From contig NMRB01000077.1 of the NCBI GenBank assembly GCA_002633025.1, positions 152,933 to 216,932 on the forward strand: 64,000 nt of DNA, in the 5' to 3' direction. Each line of letters starts with the position of its first letter. Position 1 is the first letter of the stretch. A model generated the notes under the pieces. That model made no database searches. It worked only from the letters and a program-made list of their open reading frames with translations, and had not been told where the DNA came from. The position numbers and the translations under genes were made by a program. Source of the DNA: Notospermus geniculatus (Eukaryota > Nemertea > Pilidiophora > Heteronemertea > Lineidae). This document shows, in pieces, positions 22,701 through 37,700 of the stretch.

Positions 22701-25700
22701 GAAAGATAGTTTCAAATATCTTCAACATACAGACACCAAAATGATGGCTGGTGTGAGCGTACCTTTACATTTCTTCTCCTCACATTTCTCTGAAAAAAAA
22801 GAGTAAAGTACAGGATGAGAAGAAAAAAATCATCTGAACCAATCACATTGCTAAAGAAGTACCCTTGTACCCTTGCTTGGTAGAAGGGTCGTGAACCAAT
22901 AGACGATGGATGTTACGTTATACAAGTTGGAACATTTTACTCACTGACACACTTGTCTTCTTTCTTCTCCGTTCCCGATGGGCATTTGTCAACTGTAAGA
23001 AACATAATGAAAGATGAAGAAAGATTTTCTCACATAGCAGAGGATTTGCTTGTTGAAAACTTGAAAAGGGTACATCTTAAACTGAATCCTAAACTGAATG
23101 AGTCACATAAAATCCTCTGTACTTACCATGGCAGTGGCCATCCTTGGCGTGGAATCCAGGTCCGCACTCAACCTCTGGAAATCATGACGAGGTGAACAAT
23201 ATAAACATAACCTTTGCCGTACTCTTTCAAACGGTGGTCTGTTGCACAGTGATTTATACCAGGGACCCTTTTCAAGATGGGCATTGCTAACATCAGCTAG
23301 CGTCAGCTCTCATGGCTGTCCTGTGCAATGATGAAGGGTGTTTGAAACCAATTCTGTCTTGGTCAGTATCCTCAAAGAATTCTCAGGAAGGATAGAACTT
23401 ACTTGCACATTCATTGTTGTACTTGTCATAACCATCAGGGCATTTGTTGACTGTAACAAAGACAAGATGAGAGATTTAGAACGGAACGGTCTGGGGGAAC
23501 GGAACGGAACAAGCTCAGAAAGGTTCAACCATCAGCAAAAGCTTTCATTTTGATCCCTGCTTACCTTTGCAGCTATCCTTGAAAGCATTGTAGTTATCTG
23601 GGCACTCAAGAACTAAAAAAGAATGAGAATTTGTTACACGATTTGCATGTTGTGGCCCTCTTTTCACTGCCAATGGCTATTTCATCAAATAAACTACCGG
23701 TAATAAACTCACGATCTCCAGAAATCTTACAGAAACCCTTACCAGTAGGTGTTTGCTAGAAAGCACTCACTGAGAGCATTCCAAGTAATATGGATTTTGG
23801 ATGCACTGAGATGCATCCTTGACAGAACAGGGGGTACACTTACTGACACATTTTCCTTTGTGGAATTTGAAGCCAATGGGGCATCTGGTCACTGTAACAA
23901 AGAGAATGTAGAGTGAGTCAATCGGTCAAAACAACCATCTCTATCAGGAATCGGTGACGAAATTCACCGCCCTTCTTATTTATCCTTCCTTACTTTTAAG
24001 TATTATGTTTACTTCTTGTAACACGGCTGATCCATATGCCATACTTACAAACACATTTCATCTTGACAAGTGTGTAAGATTTCGGGCATCGGATCCCTGA
24101 AAAAAAGATGGATAGACGATAATGCCAGGTTTACCTATCGCTAGGCATTAAGACTGGTTGCTATAAACAGCATCAGTTACCATTTCTGCTTGATCATGTG
24201 GTGAATGTCTGTGAGATGAGCCAGCATGAATCATACTGACCACAAACCAATTAAGAAGTCATGCAAGTTCATGCAAGTGAGAAGGTCACAACAAGAAGAT
24301 TGCAGTGGATGCTGATTACAAAGCCAGGTTATGAAAGCCGATGTCTTCTGTTACTTACTGAGACATCGTTGGTTGTGAAGGAAGTATGGTTTGGGGCACC
24401 TGTATCCTGGAAACAAAAGAAACAGCAGTGAATTCATGCATGGGAACCCCGAGGTTTAAATCTGGAACTGACAGAAAGGTGTCGGATATTCTAATCCAAT
24501 GATGGATGACGAAAGTACAACTCTGTCACCAAGGCATCCTGAGATACCTCAGGTCATTTACCGTCATACCCTCCCTTAGAGGACCAAATGTGCGAGGAGG
24601 GGAGTGGTATGAAGACACTGGGTGCGAGGATGTCATCAAGGAGGAATCACACAGATCTGTGGGGACTTTGCAGTCTCACCCTAGCATCGGGTGCACAGAG
24701 CTTCATGATCACAGATGTGGCTGAAAGGGTTGACTTCTACTTACTGACGCACTTCCATCCAAGGAGTTTGAAATCTGGTGGGCAGCTCAGCTCTGAAGGA
24801 ATAAAGAAGAGGTGGTTGACGATGCTTTGTGGCATTGTGTCATTACTGTTGGCCAGCTGTGTTATAGCTTTGCCTCTGGTCTGGTGGTCACATCAAATGA
24901 CGATGTTAGCCAATAGAAGCTGACTCCTGATCTTTTACTATCGAATATAAGTAGGCCTTGCTCACCATAGCATTTGTCTTTTATCTTCTTTGTTTTGGAT
25001 GGGCATTTCCTCACTGAAAAATACATGAAACATCTTGTAATTCACAAGGTGATTAAAGAATATTGATAGACCTGCGTTTATGGTGTACAATAGATGGTTT
25101 CAGACACATCACGACATCGGCGTAAAGTTGCATTCTGAACCCAGGATCCTTGCATCGTTTGAATATAGGGTGTGTTGAAGGTACAAACACTTCTGGCAGA
25201 TTTGACGGTACTTACAGACACATTTTCCTTTGACCATCTCGTGGGACGATGGGCAGGCCATCTCTGGAAGAACATATTGTCATTCAGTAAAACAGGAGGG
25301 TGACAGTTGGAGGCTAGGAGTCGTGAAGTCATTCATTGTCTCTGATCTGGCCAATTAAGTCCAAATGATGAAATAGGCAACTTTCTATCACTTACTTATG
25401 CATTTCTTGCCAATCTTCTGATAGCCTACTGGGCAGCTCACCACTGAAACAAAAAGTCCTCCATGATAAGCTCTGGTAAATTCTATCTAAATACAAAGGA
25501 TTCATTACCTTGGGTGGAAAAGGAGCAGAAATCTATGCTGCACTTGAGCGATCAAGTGAAATGGAGTTTCTTTAGGAGGAAATTGTGATACATACGCTTG
25601 CACTTCATGCCTGAGAGTTTGTAGCCCTTCGGACACTTGATTCCTGCAAGATGCAATGAATGGTTACACGGGAGTGAAGCCACCAGGCAGTGGATGGTCA

Positions 25701-28700
25701 CCAGTCAGACTAGGATAGGAGTAACCATTGTCACCAGCCAGACCAACCGTAACCATCAGCAACCTTGCTTTGTGGTAATCATTGGGATACAGGCCATGAC
25801 CGTCAGGCCCCAAAGCCTTTGCCCCATTTGTAAGATCTGGTTTGTTTACTTTCCGACACTTTCATACATTTGAATGTGAAAGATTCATAGACTTGGAAAC
25901 TTACGAATACATTTCCCGTGGTATTTGATGAATCCAACTGGGCAGTTCACCACTGAAACAGGACATGAAGGGAGTATCATCCACTGGTGAATGTCTCCAC
26001 GCACCAACTGGCGGACGAAAGCAACCACCGAGGCATTCTTGACCTCATCCTCTTTTTGAGGCCTTCTTCCAGAAAAACATTGGAAATTCATTCACCAGTT
26101 CATGTTTTGTCGATAGATCACTTCACAAGCATTGCCAGGCAAATCATTCATAGGTTTGTGGTCAAATACGACCTGTTGAAATCTTTCTACATGTACAAGT
26201 ACTTTGCCACAGTGTGAAGGTGGGAAAATCTAAGGCTGAATTTCTCAGGAAGAACATTCGGTACACTTACAGATACAGTGTCCATCGCTGGTAAGTTTGT
26301 ATCCCTCCGGGCAGCGGTAGCCTGCAAGAGTGGGAAAGGTCAGCAGCCCCTAGAGACACCACCAGCTTAGAAATTTCCATGAAGATTTGTGACTCTGAGG
26401 GTCCATCGTATCGGAAGCGTACGAAAGGTACGAAGCGTACAAAAGGTACGACCTAAAAGTTGATCTCTCTTCATTGAGTAGTAACAATATCAAATGTACT
26501 GCTTGACTATGATTGGGGTTCACTGCAAATTGACATAGCCTCCAAATCTATGAAGGTTAAACTTACGGATGCACCTATCATCAATTTTCTTGAAGCCAAC
26601 TGGACATTTGACCACTGGAAGATAGTGGAGGTGAAGGTTATTATACTTGCTGTGTCATCAGCTACAGCCGTGTTTGTAAACAGCAAAATAAAACATTTGA
26701 TTGAGTAAAAAAGTGTTTATTTTTCAAAATAATTGGTGAGTTTCAAAATCATTGGGGGAGATTAGAAGTATGTGGGAAAATGCACGATATATACAAGATC
26801 AGCGGCATTGCTTTGAGAGAGTGAGGTTGAATCAACAGTTATACAACATATCGGGGTTCGTTCACAGTTCACTGAATATTTCCCTATGCGTGGAAATTCT
26901 ACATTCTATGAGCGTCTTCTTCTAGAAAGGACTATCACGCAATGTCTGGTGACCAGAAACCCGCTGGACCCATTTTGTTGTTTGTTTCGAACCTTACATT
27001 TGCATTTTTCCTTCACCAACTCGTATCCCTCTGGGCATCGAATCCCTGAAGAGAAAAAGGACACACTCTGCATAAAAAAGACATTCTGTAGTTACGGAAG
27101 AAAGACAGCTAAGGCAGACAACATCTGTTCTCAGAAGAAGTTCAATCCCGTACGAGCTAATCATTGCACCATTCTGTGCGGGACTGCATTCCCTGTTGTC
27201 CAATCAGGTGCCTTCAGTTCAACAACTATTTGGAAGCCATTGTTTCAGATTTAGCGAGATGCTCTGTTGATTTCCATTTCTTATCATGGCATATTTTCTC
27301 TCACACTTACTGATACAGCTTCCTTTGTTCTTGACGAATCCTTCGGGGCATTTCTTCACTGGAATCAGAAACAAAATCTCAGCAACATCTTCCTATTAGT
27401 TCCCATCTTGTGAAAGCTTGAGGATAGACCAATGGCACTACCCTAAGGAGACTTGTATCTATATTACTGATCAAAAGAATGTGGGACGTCGATTCATGGT
27501 CTTGTACTTCGTATGGTTTGCTTTCAGGTTTTGGCAGAGCCATTGACGTAGCAACTAACCCTCACAATCAGTCACACACAGCAAACTCCATCTGCCAATG
27601 AAACAGTGCTTCACGTTTGAAATCTGCAGGAGCTCAGTCAGTTGAGTTCCTCAAAGGCTCGAGAGCTGTTCACACTCGTAAAATTTGATGGTCAGTAACT
27701 TTAAGGATGCCGAGGAACGCGGTCAATCAAGCTCCTCGGTGCAATTTTGCTAGCGGGCAGGGGCACGAGTGTGATTGTGCCCGTCTTACGTGAAGCACTG
27801 AATGAAAGCGAAAATGGAGGCTGGCCCCTTCTCCGCTCTCGCTGTCCTTTTGGGCTGTAGCTGGATACTCACAGACGCAGTTGCCATCTTTGGTCAGTTC
27901 ATAACCTTCATTACAGATATAACGGATGCAAGTATTCGATATTTTCGTGTAGGAATCGGGGCACTTGTCAACTGGAAGAAAAAAATATCATTAAGTCAGA
28001 AGTAGAAACAATAGCAGAGAAGGCAGAGTTTCATGCCGGCTCTACCAAGGGTGTTAGTCTATGTTGTTTGTTGTACTTACGGACACATTTCTTCTTGACG
28101 AGTTTGTAACCCTTGGCACATACCATTCGGAAGCAGGTCTGACCAATTCTTTTGAAACCCTGGGGACACTTCACAGCTGGAAATAATCATAAATAACAGT
28201 GAGTCAGTTGTCTTGAACCTGCCCTTTTCCACAACTCACTCAACTGCTACTCACGTTTCCACTATCACGTAACCGGACTACAGCTTTGGCAGAGAGTCCC
28301 AAGTGTCCAAATAGCCACAAAAATACAGCAGCAACTGACTATTTCAGCACCTCAGGATCTTGTATTCAAATTAGGGCCTAACAGATGAAAGAACTTACCC
28401 AGACAAGCCGTGATCTTGTCAAGTGGACACTTTGTCTCTGAAAGTGAAAAGGAAGAGTGAAAGTTTGCCAATCTATGTCGTCCGTTCAAGTACGAACCAC
28501 AGAGACACACATGACACCAACATCATGTAATCTATGTTCATCAACAGCAATACAAAAAGATACCAAGAGTTAACTGAATGTGGAAACGTTCTTGTCAATC
28601 ATTCCTTTTCAGTGTAGACATTCTTAGATAATTTACTTACGTGCACATTTAATACCCTTCTTCTTGAACCCTGGAGTGCATTTTACCTCTGAAAAATTGG

Positions 28701-31700
28701 AAGAGTGTTAGCAGTTACTGTCAAATTCTTGTGCACACTCACATGTACTTGTACGAGCAACAAGAGAGACACTCACCAACACATCTGTCTTTTCCAACTG
28801 ATTTGGCACCACCTGGACATTTTGGCTTCATTGCTGCAATAGAAAGTGGTATGTTAGATGAAATCCAGGGGTTGCCATCACCATCTGCCACATGTACTCA
28901 AGTGTCCCAACTGCCTCACTCTACAATACATTGTCTGGTGAAAGATTCAATTGCTACCCTCTCCAGCCACGTTTTCTGGTGCCACAACAGCATCACTCTC
29001 CCAACCGTGTCTATCAAGAGATAGTCCTACCATCTGCTGCGGGCAAGTCCCTACCAGAGTCCACCAATCTGTATCAAGCTATTGAAATGTCCTTACTTTC
29101 TTTTTTTGGCGCATTCTCGGCGGTCGGTGCAGGTGAGGCAGCAGCGGCAGCGGCTGCAGCCGTCGTTCCCGGAGCTGCTGTACTCCCCTCAGATTTTGCT
29201 GTCGATTCACTTTTTGCCTCAGCTTTAGCTGTCGATGCTTCCTTCTTTGGTTCTGGTTTTGCTGTCGTTGCTGCTGCAGCTGCAGCTGCTGGTGCCTGAG
29301 TTACCACGGCGTTGGATTTATTAACCTGGCCTTTGACTGAAAGTGATCAAAGTAAAAGAAGTTATTCTTTTTGACAAAGTGTGTTATGTACTATGGCAAG
29401 CCAAACGTTGCAATATTCAATACTACAAAATATTTTTGTTCCAAAAATATATTCATTCATGAATGGTAAATATTCATTCATGAATGGTAAATATTTAAGG
29501 TGCCCACAGGTCGACATTGCATCTTGAAGCAACTCGACGGATCTGCCGCAGATAAAAAAAAACAACCACACGCATGTCGACATTTCAGCGATTGAGAGGA
29601 ACTCGGAGCAACTGGCAGTTATACCTCGAACAGCACGCTCATGATGCATCCGGCAGTTGTTCGGAGACGCAAGCGTGCTCGGGTCGACAAAATCGGCAAC
29701 TGATCAGTCACTCCGAGCACCTTAAGGTCTTCCATATCTCAGCTGATGAAATATAATCACTTACTCTTGACGCAGAGATAGGCAAGGGCTTCATATCCTG
29801 GTGGGCACTTGATAGCTGAACGGGAAAAGGGGGAACGTCAGAATGTTTACACAACACAAGGTGAAATAGACTGAACTCTGGCTGGCGTAAGGAAGTGCTT
29901 TTCTGCGTTAGCAACCTCGCAAATTTTTTTTCGAAGTATGAGAATATTGGAGACGAACAATCCTTACGTTTATCCCTGACACACTTTCCATTCTTGTCCA
30001 CGTGTCCGCCCGGGCATTTGTGCTTGTCTGGAATGAGACAACGGTTACTCTAAGGACAGTGACGATTCAGTACAGGTACAGGGCTCATTGAGGCTGAGCA
30101 TTACACTGTACTTCAAGCTTTTACGGGACCTAAGGTTGAAATCCAACCTTATTGGTAGCAAACACATGAAGATGAAGATAGGGCTGATAAAGTCAGTCTC
30201 TGACAACAGGTTTCTTTCTCGTTGTAACAGTAAAGGACAACTTACCTTCTACGCATCTGTGGTGTAAGAGATGCTGTCCTGTGGGGCATGTCTCTGAAAT
30301 GGGCATGTTCAACATCAGTAAAAGGTGACTGAGTTTACGACTAAAGCCCTGCGGACATCTCGATCATGTTCCTTGCCAAGTTCTGAATGCGAGGTCGTCG
30401 GTGCAGGGCAACATAGGACAAGACGTGAAAACAACATTGAGACAGTGAACTATTTGTTTCCATTAAGGTTCAAATGTTCGCAAAGGCAAGTTTGATCTTG
30501 TAGTTACTCGACCTTGTGTGACCTTGACATTACCTGACCTTCTGTGACCTTGGTACTTACTTTCGACCTTGACACATCTGTGAGACTTCTCGATGTAACC
30601 CGGAGGGCATTTACCATCTGCAATAAAGTATAAAAGATAGCATGACGTAATTGAAGTTAATGTTCAAATTACCATTAGTAATAAGACTTTAATTATGAGG
30701 ATACATCGTGATGTAGTCCATGGGCATCTGTTTGGTACTTACGGTGTAATTCAGTAACTTTATGTGGATGGATCGGGTCATCTGAAAAGTGCACCGTATG
30801 TTTCATCAACTCCCATTTTCAGGGTAATTGTTGCTTATACAAATTAAGTGTAGGCCTAGTAGGCCTGTCTGCATTGACTGAATATGACAGTAGGTATGAC
30901 ATTACGGTACCCTATCGCTTTCCCCTCTGTATATCAAAAGTGGATGTAATGGCCAAATAAACAATGTGGTAATCCCGTCGACCAGGTTGTCATCCTTTCC
31001 TTTCGTATCACGTTTGGTCATTGCAGAGCTGTCAAAAATCTTTGAGTACTAAACTTTGTAGTGGTCGATCCCAAAAGAGCTGCCTAAGTCTACCAACCTA
31101 TTTCATTCAAATCTGACTTCTTTGAATCAGATTTCTTATCCTCTTTCTTTTCTTCCTTTTTCTTCTCTTCTTTCTTTTCTTCTTTCTTCTTCTCTTCTTT
31201 CTTCTCTTCTTTCTTTTCTTCTTTCTTCTCTTTCTTCTCTTCTTTCTTTTTCTCTTTCTTTTCTTCTTTCTTTTTCTCTTCTTTCTTATCCTTCTTTTTC
31301 TCTTCTTTCTTCTCTTCTTTCTTCTCTTCCTTCTTCTTTTCTTTCTTTTCCTCTTTCTTTTCTTCCTTCTTCTTTTCCTCTTTCTTTTCTTCTTTCTTTT
31401 CTTCCTTCTTTTCATCCTTTTTGTCTTTCTTTTTGTCATCCTTAGCGTCTTTGTTTGGGTGTTTATGACGGATATCCTGCAACTTTGCTACCAACTTTTT
31501 GATATCATCTGAAAAACAAATCTCCAATTGGACACAACCTTTCACTCAATTCAATTACTTCACTTCAACATGGCTTTTCGTCAGCCTGCACCAGTTACAC
31601 GCAGGCTCGGTGAAGTGTTACTAAGTTGAGCATCACAAACACACGACGTAAAGTCTTGATCTTGTGCTGAGGGTAAAGCATGTTCTTCTTGCTGTTAGTT

Positions 31701-34700
31701 CATATTCTGTCAACAGATTTTTCTTCTTGGACGTAGAGATTGTGATGAGGTACAAACCGTTCTGAGTGACACCCCTTTTCCCTGAAAGACATAAGAATAA
31801 GAAGCTCTGAGGTGTGCACAATGCCCATTTGGCAAAATGTTCTGACAAATTAGGCCCCAACAAACTCGCACATAATTTGGGACATGTCTTTCAGTTCAAT
31901 CTTTTGACAGCATTTGGCACTTGGCTTTTGCTTCAATCTTTCAACCATCACTGCAGACGCATCATCATCACGTTAGTCATATTCATTTTTTTTAAGATAC
32001 GTACTCCTGCTCTCAGATTTGACACACTTTCCGTCTTCGCCTTTCTTGAAGCCCTTGGAACATGACCCAGCGTCCTTCCTTACTTTCTTGGCTGCAAGTG
32101 CCGGAGAAATATCTTAGAATATGCCCAGGATTATGTCAACACAAGCAACAAACAACCCTACCAAACCCAGAATTTTGTCTTCTGATTGGCTGAACAAGAA
32201 AAGGAGTTCAGAATGTCCATAATATTTTGAAGGAACATGTTGGCGTACGATGAATAGTTCACATCAAATGTCTATAGTGCAAACAGCTGTTCTCTTTTCT
32301 TGATGACCAAAACCCAAGAGGAAGATTCTCTGTCACTCACCCATGCTGGCCAACTTGTTGCAATCCTGTGCCTCCCCTTGGTTGTGGGATCTCGTCCCCA
32401 CATTTTGGGGGTACAATGGGGTGGGGGCTTGGGGTAGGGGTAGAGGTAGGGGCTAGGGGTAAGGGAGGTGATTCTTCTTATGAAAGTTTCTCTTTCTCCA
32501 TCCATTCGCCACATTGTACTGGCCTATCCTCTCCTCAAGGTGCTGTCCACCCTGGCAACAACTTTGGACCAAGAAAACTCAGCTCATTTGGCCTTGACAC
32601 CAACCAACAAGGTCAAGGTCACACACAGCCATGACCTTGACCTTCTAACACAGCTTAGATAGTTTTATTGGCCTTGACCTTTGAAACAAAATGGTTTGGG
32701 GAGAAATCTTGAGTATTTCTAACTTACCCAGGGCTTTGCTGGTTTCTTGTGAGAAGGGATTCTGCGGGTGAATGCTGTTTACTTTGGGTCCCTTTATCAC
32801 CATCATTTTTTTGCATTTGCCTTCTATTAGTTTTTCATTCTTACCGCATTTTTTCTTTGGACCTGCAAAAGATTTAGACAGGCAAATTAGTGATGACAGT
32901 CCACAGAAGGAGCTCTCTTGTCTGTCTTGTGTGAAATTCTTTACCTAGGCTTTGAATCAACAAGCTTAGCATTCTTTCACATATACTTCTAATAACAACC
33001 AAAGTACAATTTATTTGATAATCACCCTTTTAAATGACCATAATGTTAGGCTATCGGGAGTTTGACAGTTCAACAGTTTACCGAAAGTATGGCATGTATC
33101 GCTCAACAGTTTACTGAAAGTATGGCATGTTTGGTTCAACAGTTCAGCATGTTTTGGTTGTGACTCTTTCAAGTACTTTTATCTTTGGACTGTCAACTAT
33201 ACGAAAAGTATATACTTTTAGACTGTTGACTTTTTAAGTACAATTACCTTTTAGATAGTCAGATATTTTAGGTCGCCGACTATTCTAAGTACATTATTAC
33301 CTTTATATATTGTGACTACATGAAGTACAATTTGATTGTCGATGATAAAGTTCTGTTAGGCTACAATTTGGTTGTCACAATTTGGTTGTCAACTTAGATA
33401 TCAAATCATACCTGTAGTTTAATATGATATGGTTGACTAATTACATTTACCAAGTACAAACACACCCTACTCATTTTGAGCTTTGCAACTTTGCATGCTG
33501 AACATCACCAAGGCGAGTTATGCTCCTCACTAGGGCCACAAAGGAATCAAACCACAGTTTGATTCCTCACAAAGGAATCAAACCACAGTTTGATTCCTTT
33601 ATGCTGAGACACGTCATCACAAATTCTACCTGAATAAATCTTTGCGAGCAGGGAAAATCGCTTGAGCCAAAATGTCACAAGAAGGATTTAGTTGGAGCAA
33701 CTTGTTTCTACATTTTCTTATGAAAACGTTCAGACTTTTGGGATTAGAGAGTATTTTGGCTTGGGTTGCAACATTGACCATCAAATTGCAAATGATTGTT
33801 GAAAAAGGCCATCTTAGAAAGGGTCTAGCTTGATACAATTTCAAAAACCGGTAACCAAGATTTTTCAGAGTCTGTTTATATGTCACCCACCGTTTTAACT
33901 GAAAGGAAATCTTTTAATCAATTTTAAATAATTTTCATGAAAGACAAATTTCTTCATTACAAAAGAAGCGTTTACCGACAGAAGTCAAAGCATATGACTT
34001 GTGAGCATATTTTAAATGGTCATATTCAATCACGACTTTACCCAAATAAAAGGTTGCAGCAGCAAGATGGACATCTCTACGAAGTTAACGCATACTTGGT
34101 GTGTTTCGACTTATAGAGTTAATTCAAATATTATGTAGTATTAGTGTCAAGACCAAATTTTCTAATTTCTCATCACATATCAACGCCAGTATTGAAGGAA
34201 GCATACAAAAATGACCGGACTTTAGTTACTTTAAAGCAGTTTTATTGTTTTAAAGTAAGGTTTAGGTAAATCGTAAGCTGATACATTTAACGACAGATGC
34301 CGATTTGAAGGAAGCACAGATACAGTAAAGATTTTGAATAGATTTGATGAGGTGTGTTCATCCAGGGTTTATAGCTTACCCTCGGTCTTTCCTGGGGCTT
34401 TTGTTGACGCTGCAGACTTCTCCGGTTTGGCTGAGAATTTTGAGGATTAAATACAAATATCAAATATGTTGACCTCATCGAATACAATATCACATACCGG
34501 TATGTTGACCTCATCAATTACAATATCAAATATGGTGAATACATCAACAGTATGACATAGGTTAGGCTTCCTCGTCAAATACAATATCACGTATGCTGTC
34601 CTCATCAAAAACAATATTACATACACTGTACCTATCAAATAAACTGCCCTTATCAAATGTACAATATCAAATACACAATTCTTATTCACAAGATGCACTG

Positions 34701-37700
34701 TCCTAATCAAATGTGAGGCGGTCTAGGAAAACCCATCGGATGTCGCGTTTGAGGAAAGTGTGTACTATGTAACAGGTAAACAGTACGAGGTCAGTGCACA
34801 GGCAATCTGACAGCCCTTGTTGATCATTCAGCAACATCTGATGGGTTTTCCTAGACCGCCACACAAATACTGTGGAGACATGACAAATATGCACAATGTT
34901 AAACAAACCATGGTCATTGAGACGGATGTTAACCATTTCTGTTGCTAAACACACTATGCTGTTTAAGAATCCATCTTTTTTGCATTCAGAATGCCAGCTT
35001 ACCCGATTTCTTAGGTTCCTCTTTCTTAGCCGGTTCTTCCTTCTTTTTGCCTTTATCCTCAGCTGCGACTGTGGAAAGGAGCAACATTTCCATACCAATG
35101 ATACAAAGGATTCACTGTCATAGGCATGAAATAGTGCTTGCCTATGTCATCAAGAGCACTTGCCAACAACAACAACTGAAACTTCTTCCCGGAGATTTTT
35201 TTTGCTGAATGATGGTTCATCATTCGGAGAGGAACCAGGAGAGTGTTGCAAACGGTTCGACTGAACGATTTAGTTTGGTGAGAACTTGCTAAACGAGCTT
35301 ACTTTTTTTCTTACACAGCTGAGATGTCTCATGGAAGTGCTGCTTGCATAGATGTCCTGAAATGTACAGGTGTTAGCATTGAAAGAGATGAAGATTGATT
35401 AAACACTCCCCAACGCGAGCAAATGTTACTCTAAGGTTTCCACTGAGGTCTGAGACAGTTCTGCCATTGTTGAAAACATCGAGGGCCGATCGAAGTCTAT
35501 ACCATTACTTTGTTCCACCAGTTTCTTAGATTTGCTACTTTGCTAACATTAGTTTACCCGCCGGTAAGGTTGGCCTACATCACGGGAAACGCTTCTTCTA
35601 AGTTTTACGATGGCGTCTCCAAGAGATCACAAAACTGTTGGCAAAGACTCACCTTTCTCGATACATTCATGTCCCTTCTGGTCATATTTACCAGGGCAGG
35701 AGTGTTCTGCAATAGACATAAGGAGAGGCTGGCTGTAAAGTTTCACCTCAATGCCAGTTCTAATCATTGTGAACTAAAATAGCTTTGGCTACATGGGGAG
35801 TTCTCGGATCCATCCGGTCCTCTCATTACAACAAATTCCCCATCGTGACATCCCCTTCACTTGAAGTTAACTTCATCGCCGAATTCCAGAGTTTGAAACA
35901 GATTGATAGAATACGGTGTGGCTGATGTGCAGTTGTAAGACAGACTGTTTAACAACCGAGTACAAGATCCCGGGAAAATCCTGCAATGACTTACTTTCGG
36001 AGACGCAGAGATCTCTAGCTGGCACGTAATGGAACCCTTTATCACATTTGCCTGGAACAAAAATTTAGTATCATTATCAAATATGCTCTAAAAGTATCAT
36101 TTATATGTAAAATGTCGTTCTGGCACATTTGCCGATGATACGATTCATTCGTAAATCACTCAGAATGGACGTTACTTACGCTTTCCCCTGTAGCAGAGCT
36201 TGGCCCTTGCAATAAAACCATCAGGACAAGCACCTGTAAGACAAAGGTGTTAATATCACAGTGCTTTTACTTAAATTAGAATGGTGTATCCTGCATCATC
36301 TGCTTTATGTATTCTGTATACCACAAGAATAAAGGTTTATTGTTCTATTCCATCCAAGGAAGTTTAACCATTGTTCAGTCATCATTTCCAGGAGCAAGAA
36401 CAACGCCACCGTTCAGTACAGCCTCGGAACCACCTGTGGCATGGTGATCACTTACCATTGCCTTTCTTCGTCTCATTTTTGAGAGGAGACATATAAACTC
36501 CTTCTTCCTTCTTTTCAGATTTCCCTTTCTCTTCCTTCTTTTCAGGCTTTTTGGTTTCTTTTTTCTTTTCTTCCTTCTTCTCTTCTTTCTTTGGTTCTTC
36601 CTTCTTCTTTTCTTCTTTCTTTTCTTCCTTCTTCGGTGCTGCTGTCTTTGCCTCCTTATCTTTCTCGCTTCCTAGTTCAACCTTTTCAGGTTCAACAACA
36701 GAAGGCTTGCTGGTACCGGCATCATGTTCGCCATGTTTCAATTTCGATATTTCAGTTTTCTTCGGATGAATCTTGTCCTTCTTCATCTTTGGGGAGTCTT
36801 TTTCTTTGTCCCACTTGCCTGCCGCCCCCTTCATCTTCTTCCACTTATAGAATTCATCAAGTTCGTTCTCCGTCATGGGAAAGGAATCATCTCCCTTCTT
36901 TTCCTTTTTCCCCTTTTCCTTCTTTTCCTCCTTTTTTGCCTCAGGTTTCTTAGTTGTTGCTTTGGTTTCCGGTTTCTTCGATCCTGCACCCTTCTCGATA
37001 ATCTTCAGCAAGTCTGCCTTCGCTGGTTTCTTGTCCTTCAACTCTGCGAATGACGGCTTGACCTCCTTGGGAGCTGATTCCTTCTTTGCGTCTAATTCCT
37101 TCACCTTCGGAGTCACAGCTTTCGTCTCCAACTTAGTAGAATCTGGTTTGATTACCGGGACGACACCATCACCAGATCGGGGTAGATGGACAGGCTTGGC
37201 GTTCTTCATATCATCCTTGGCAACTTCATCTGCAGGAGAAGAAATTCAACACACGTATTGGCAATATGCTGGCCATCCTTTTGAGAACACCGTTGGCTGT
37301 ATACAAGTCCAGAGAGTAATACCACACACAAATACGCGCAGTTGAATTACTCTCAAATACCGCCAGCGACTCTTGTTGAATATGATGTTTTACTTAAGAG
37401 AATGCAATGGCCTTTCTGTACCCACAACTAGTTACACTTACTCCTCAAACACATGTTCTGTTCTTTATCCAGTTTGGTTCCTGGTGGACAGCGGGCTGTA
37501 ACTGTAAAGAGAGAGGCAAGAGTCCATACATGAGTAGGTGGTTTGTTGAGGCAGCATGGCTCAGATTGGAAGGTCAGTGTCATCACCCCATCTGTTCTGT
37601 AACCCACAGTTTTTGTCGCTCTGAGTCCAGCAAGCGGACCACCACATAACAGTCTGCAGCACTGTCAGAGGATGCCATGAAACTGACCCTAGACGCGAAG

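Noticed and set aside
28892-29299. Alanine-rich plus-strand frame
   Set aside because: Antisense of the Ala/Pro linker exon, which has splice sites and phase on the minus strand.
31630-31800. Possible extra exon beginning GKRGVTQNG near 31790
   Set aside because: A good acceptor is present, but no donor keeps phase 1 and there is no Cys unit.
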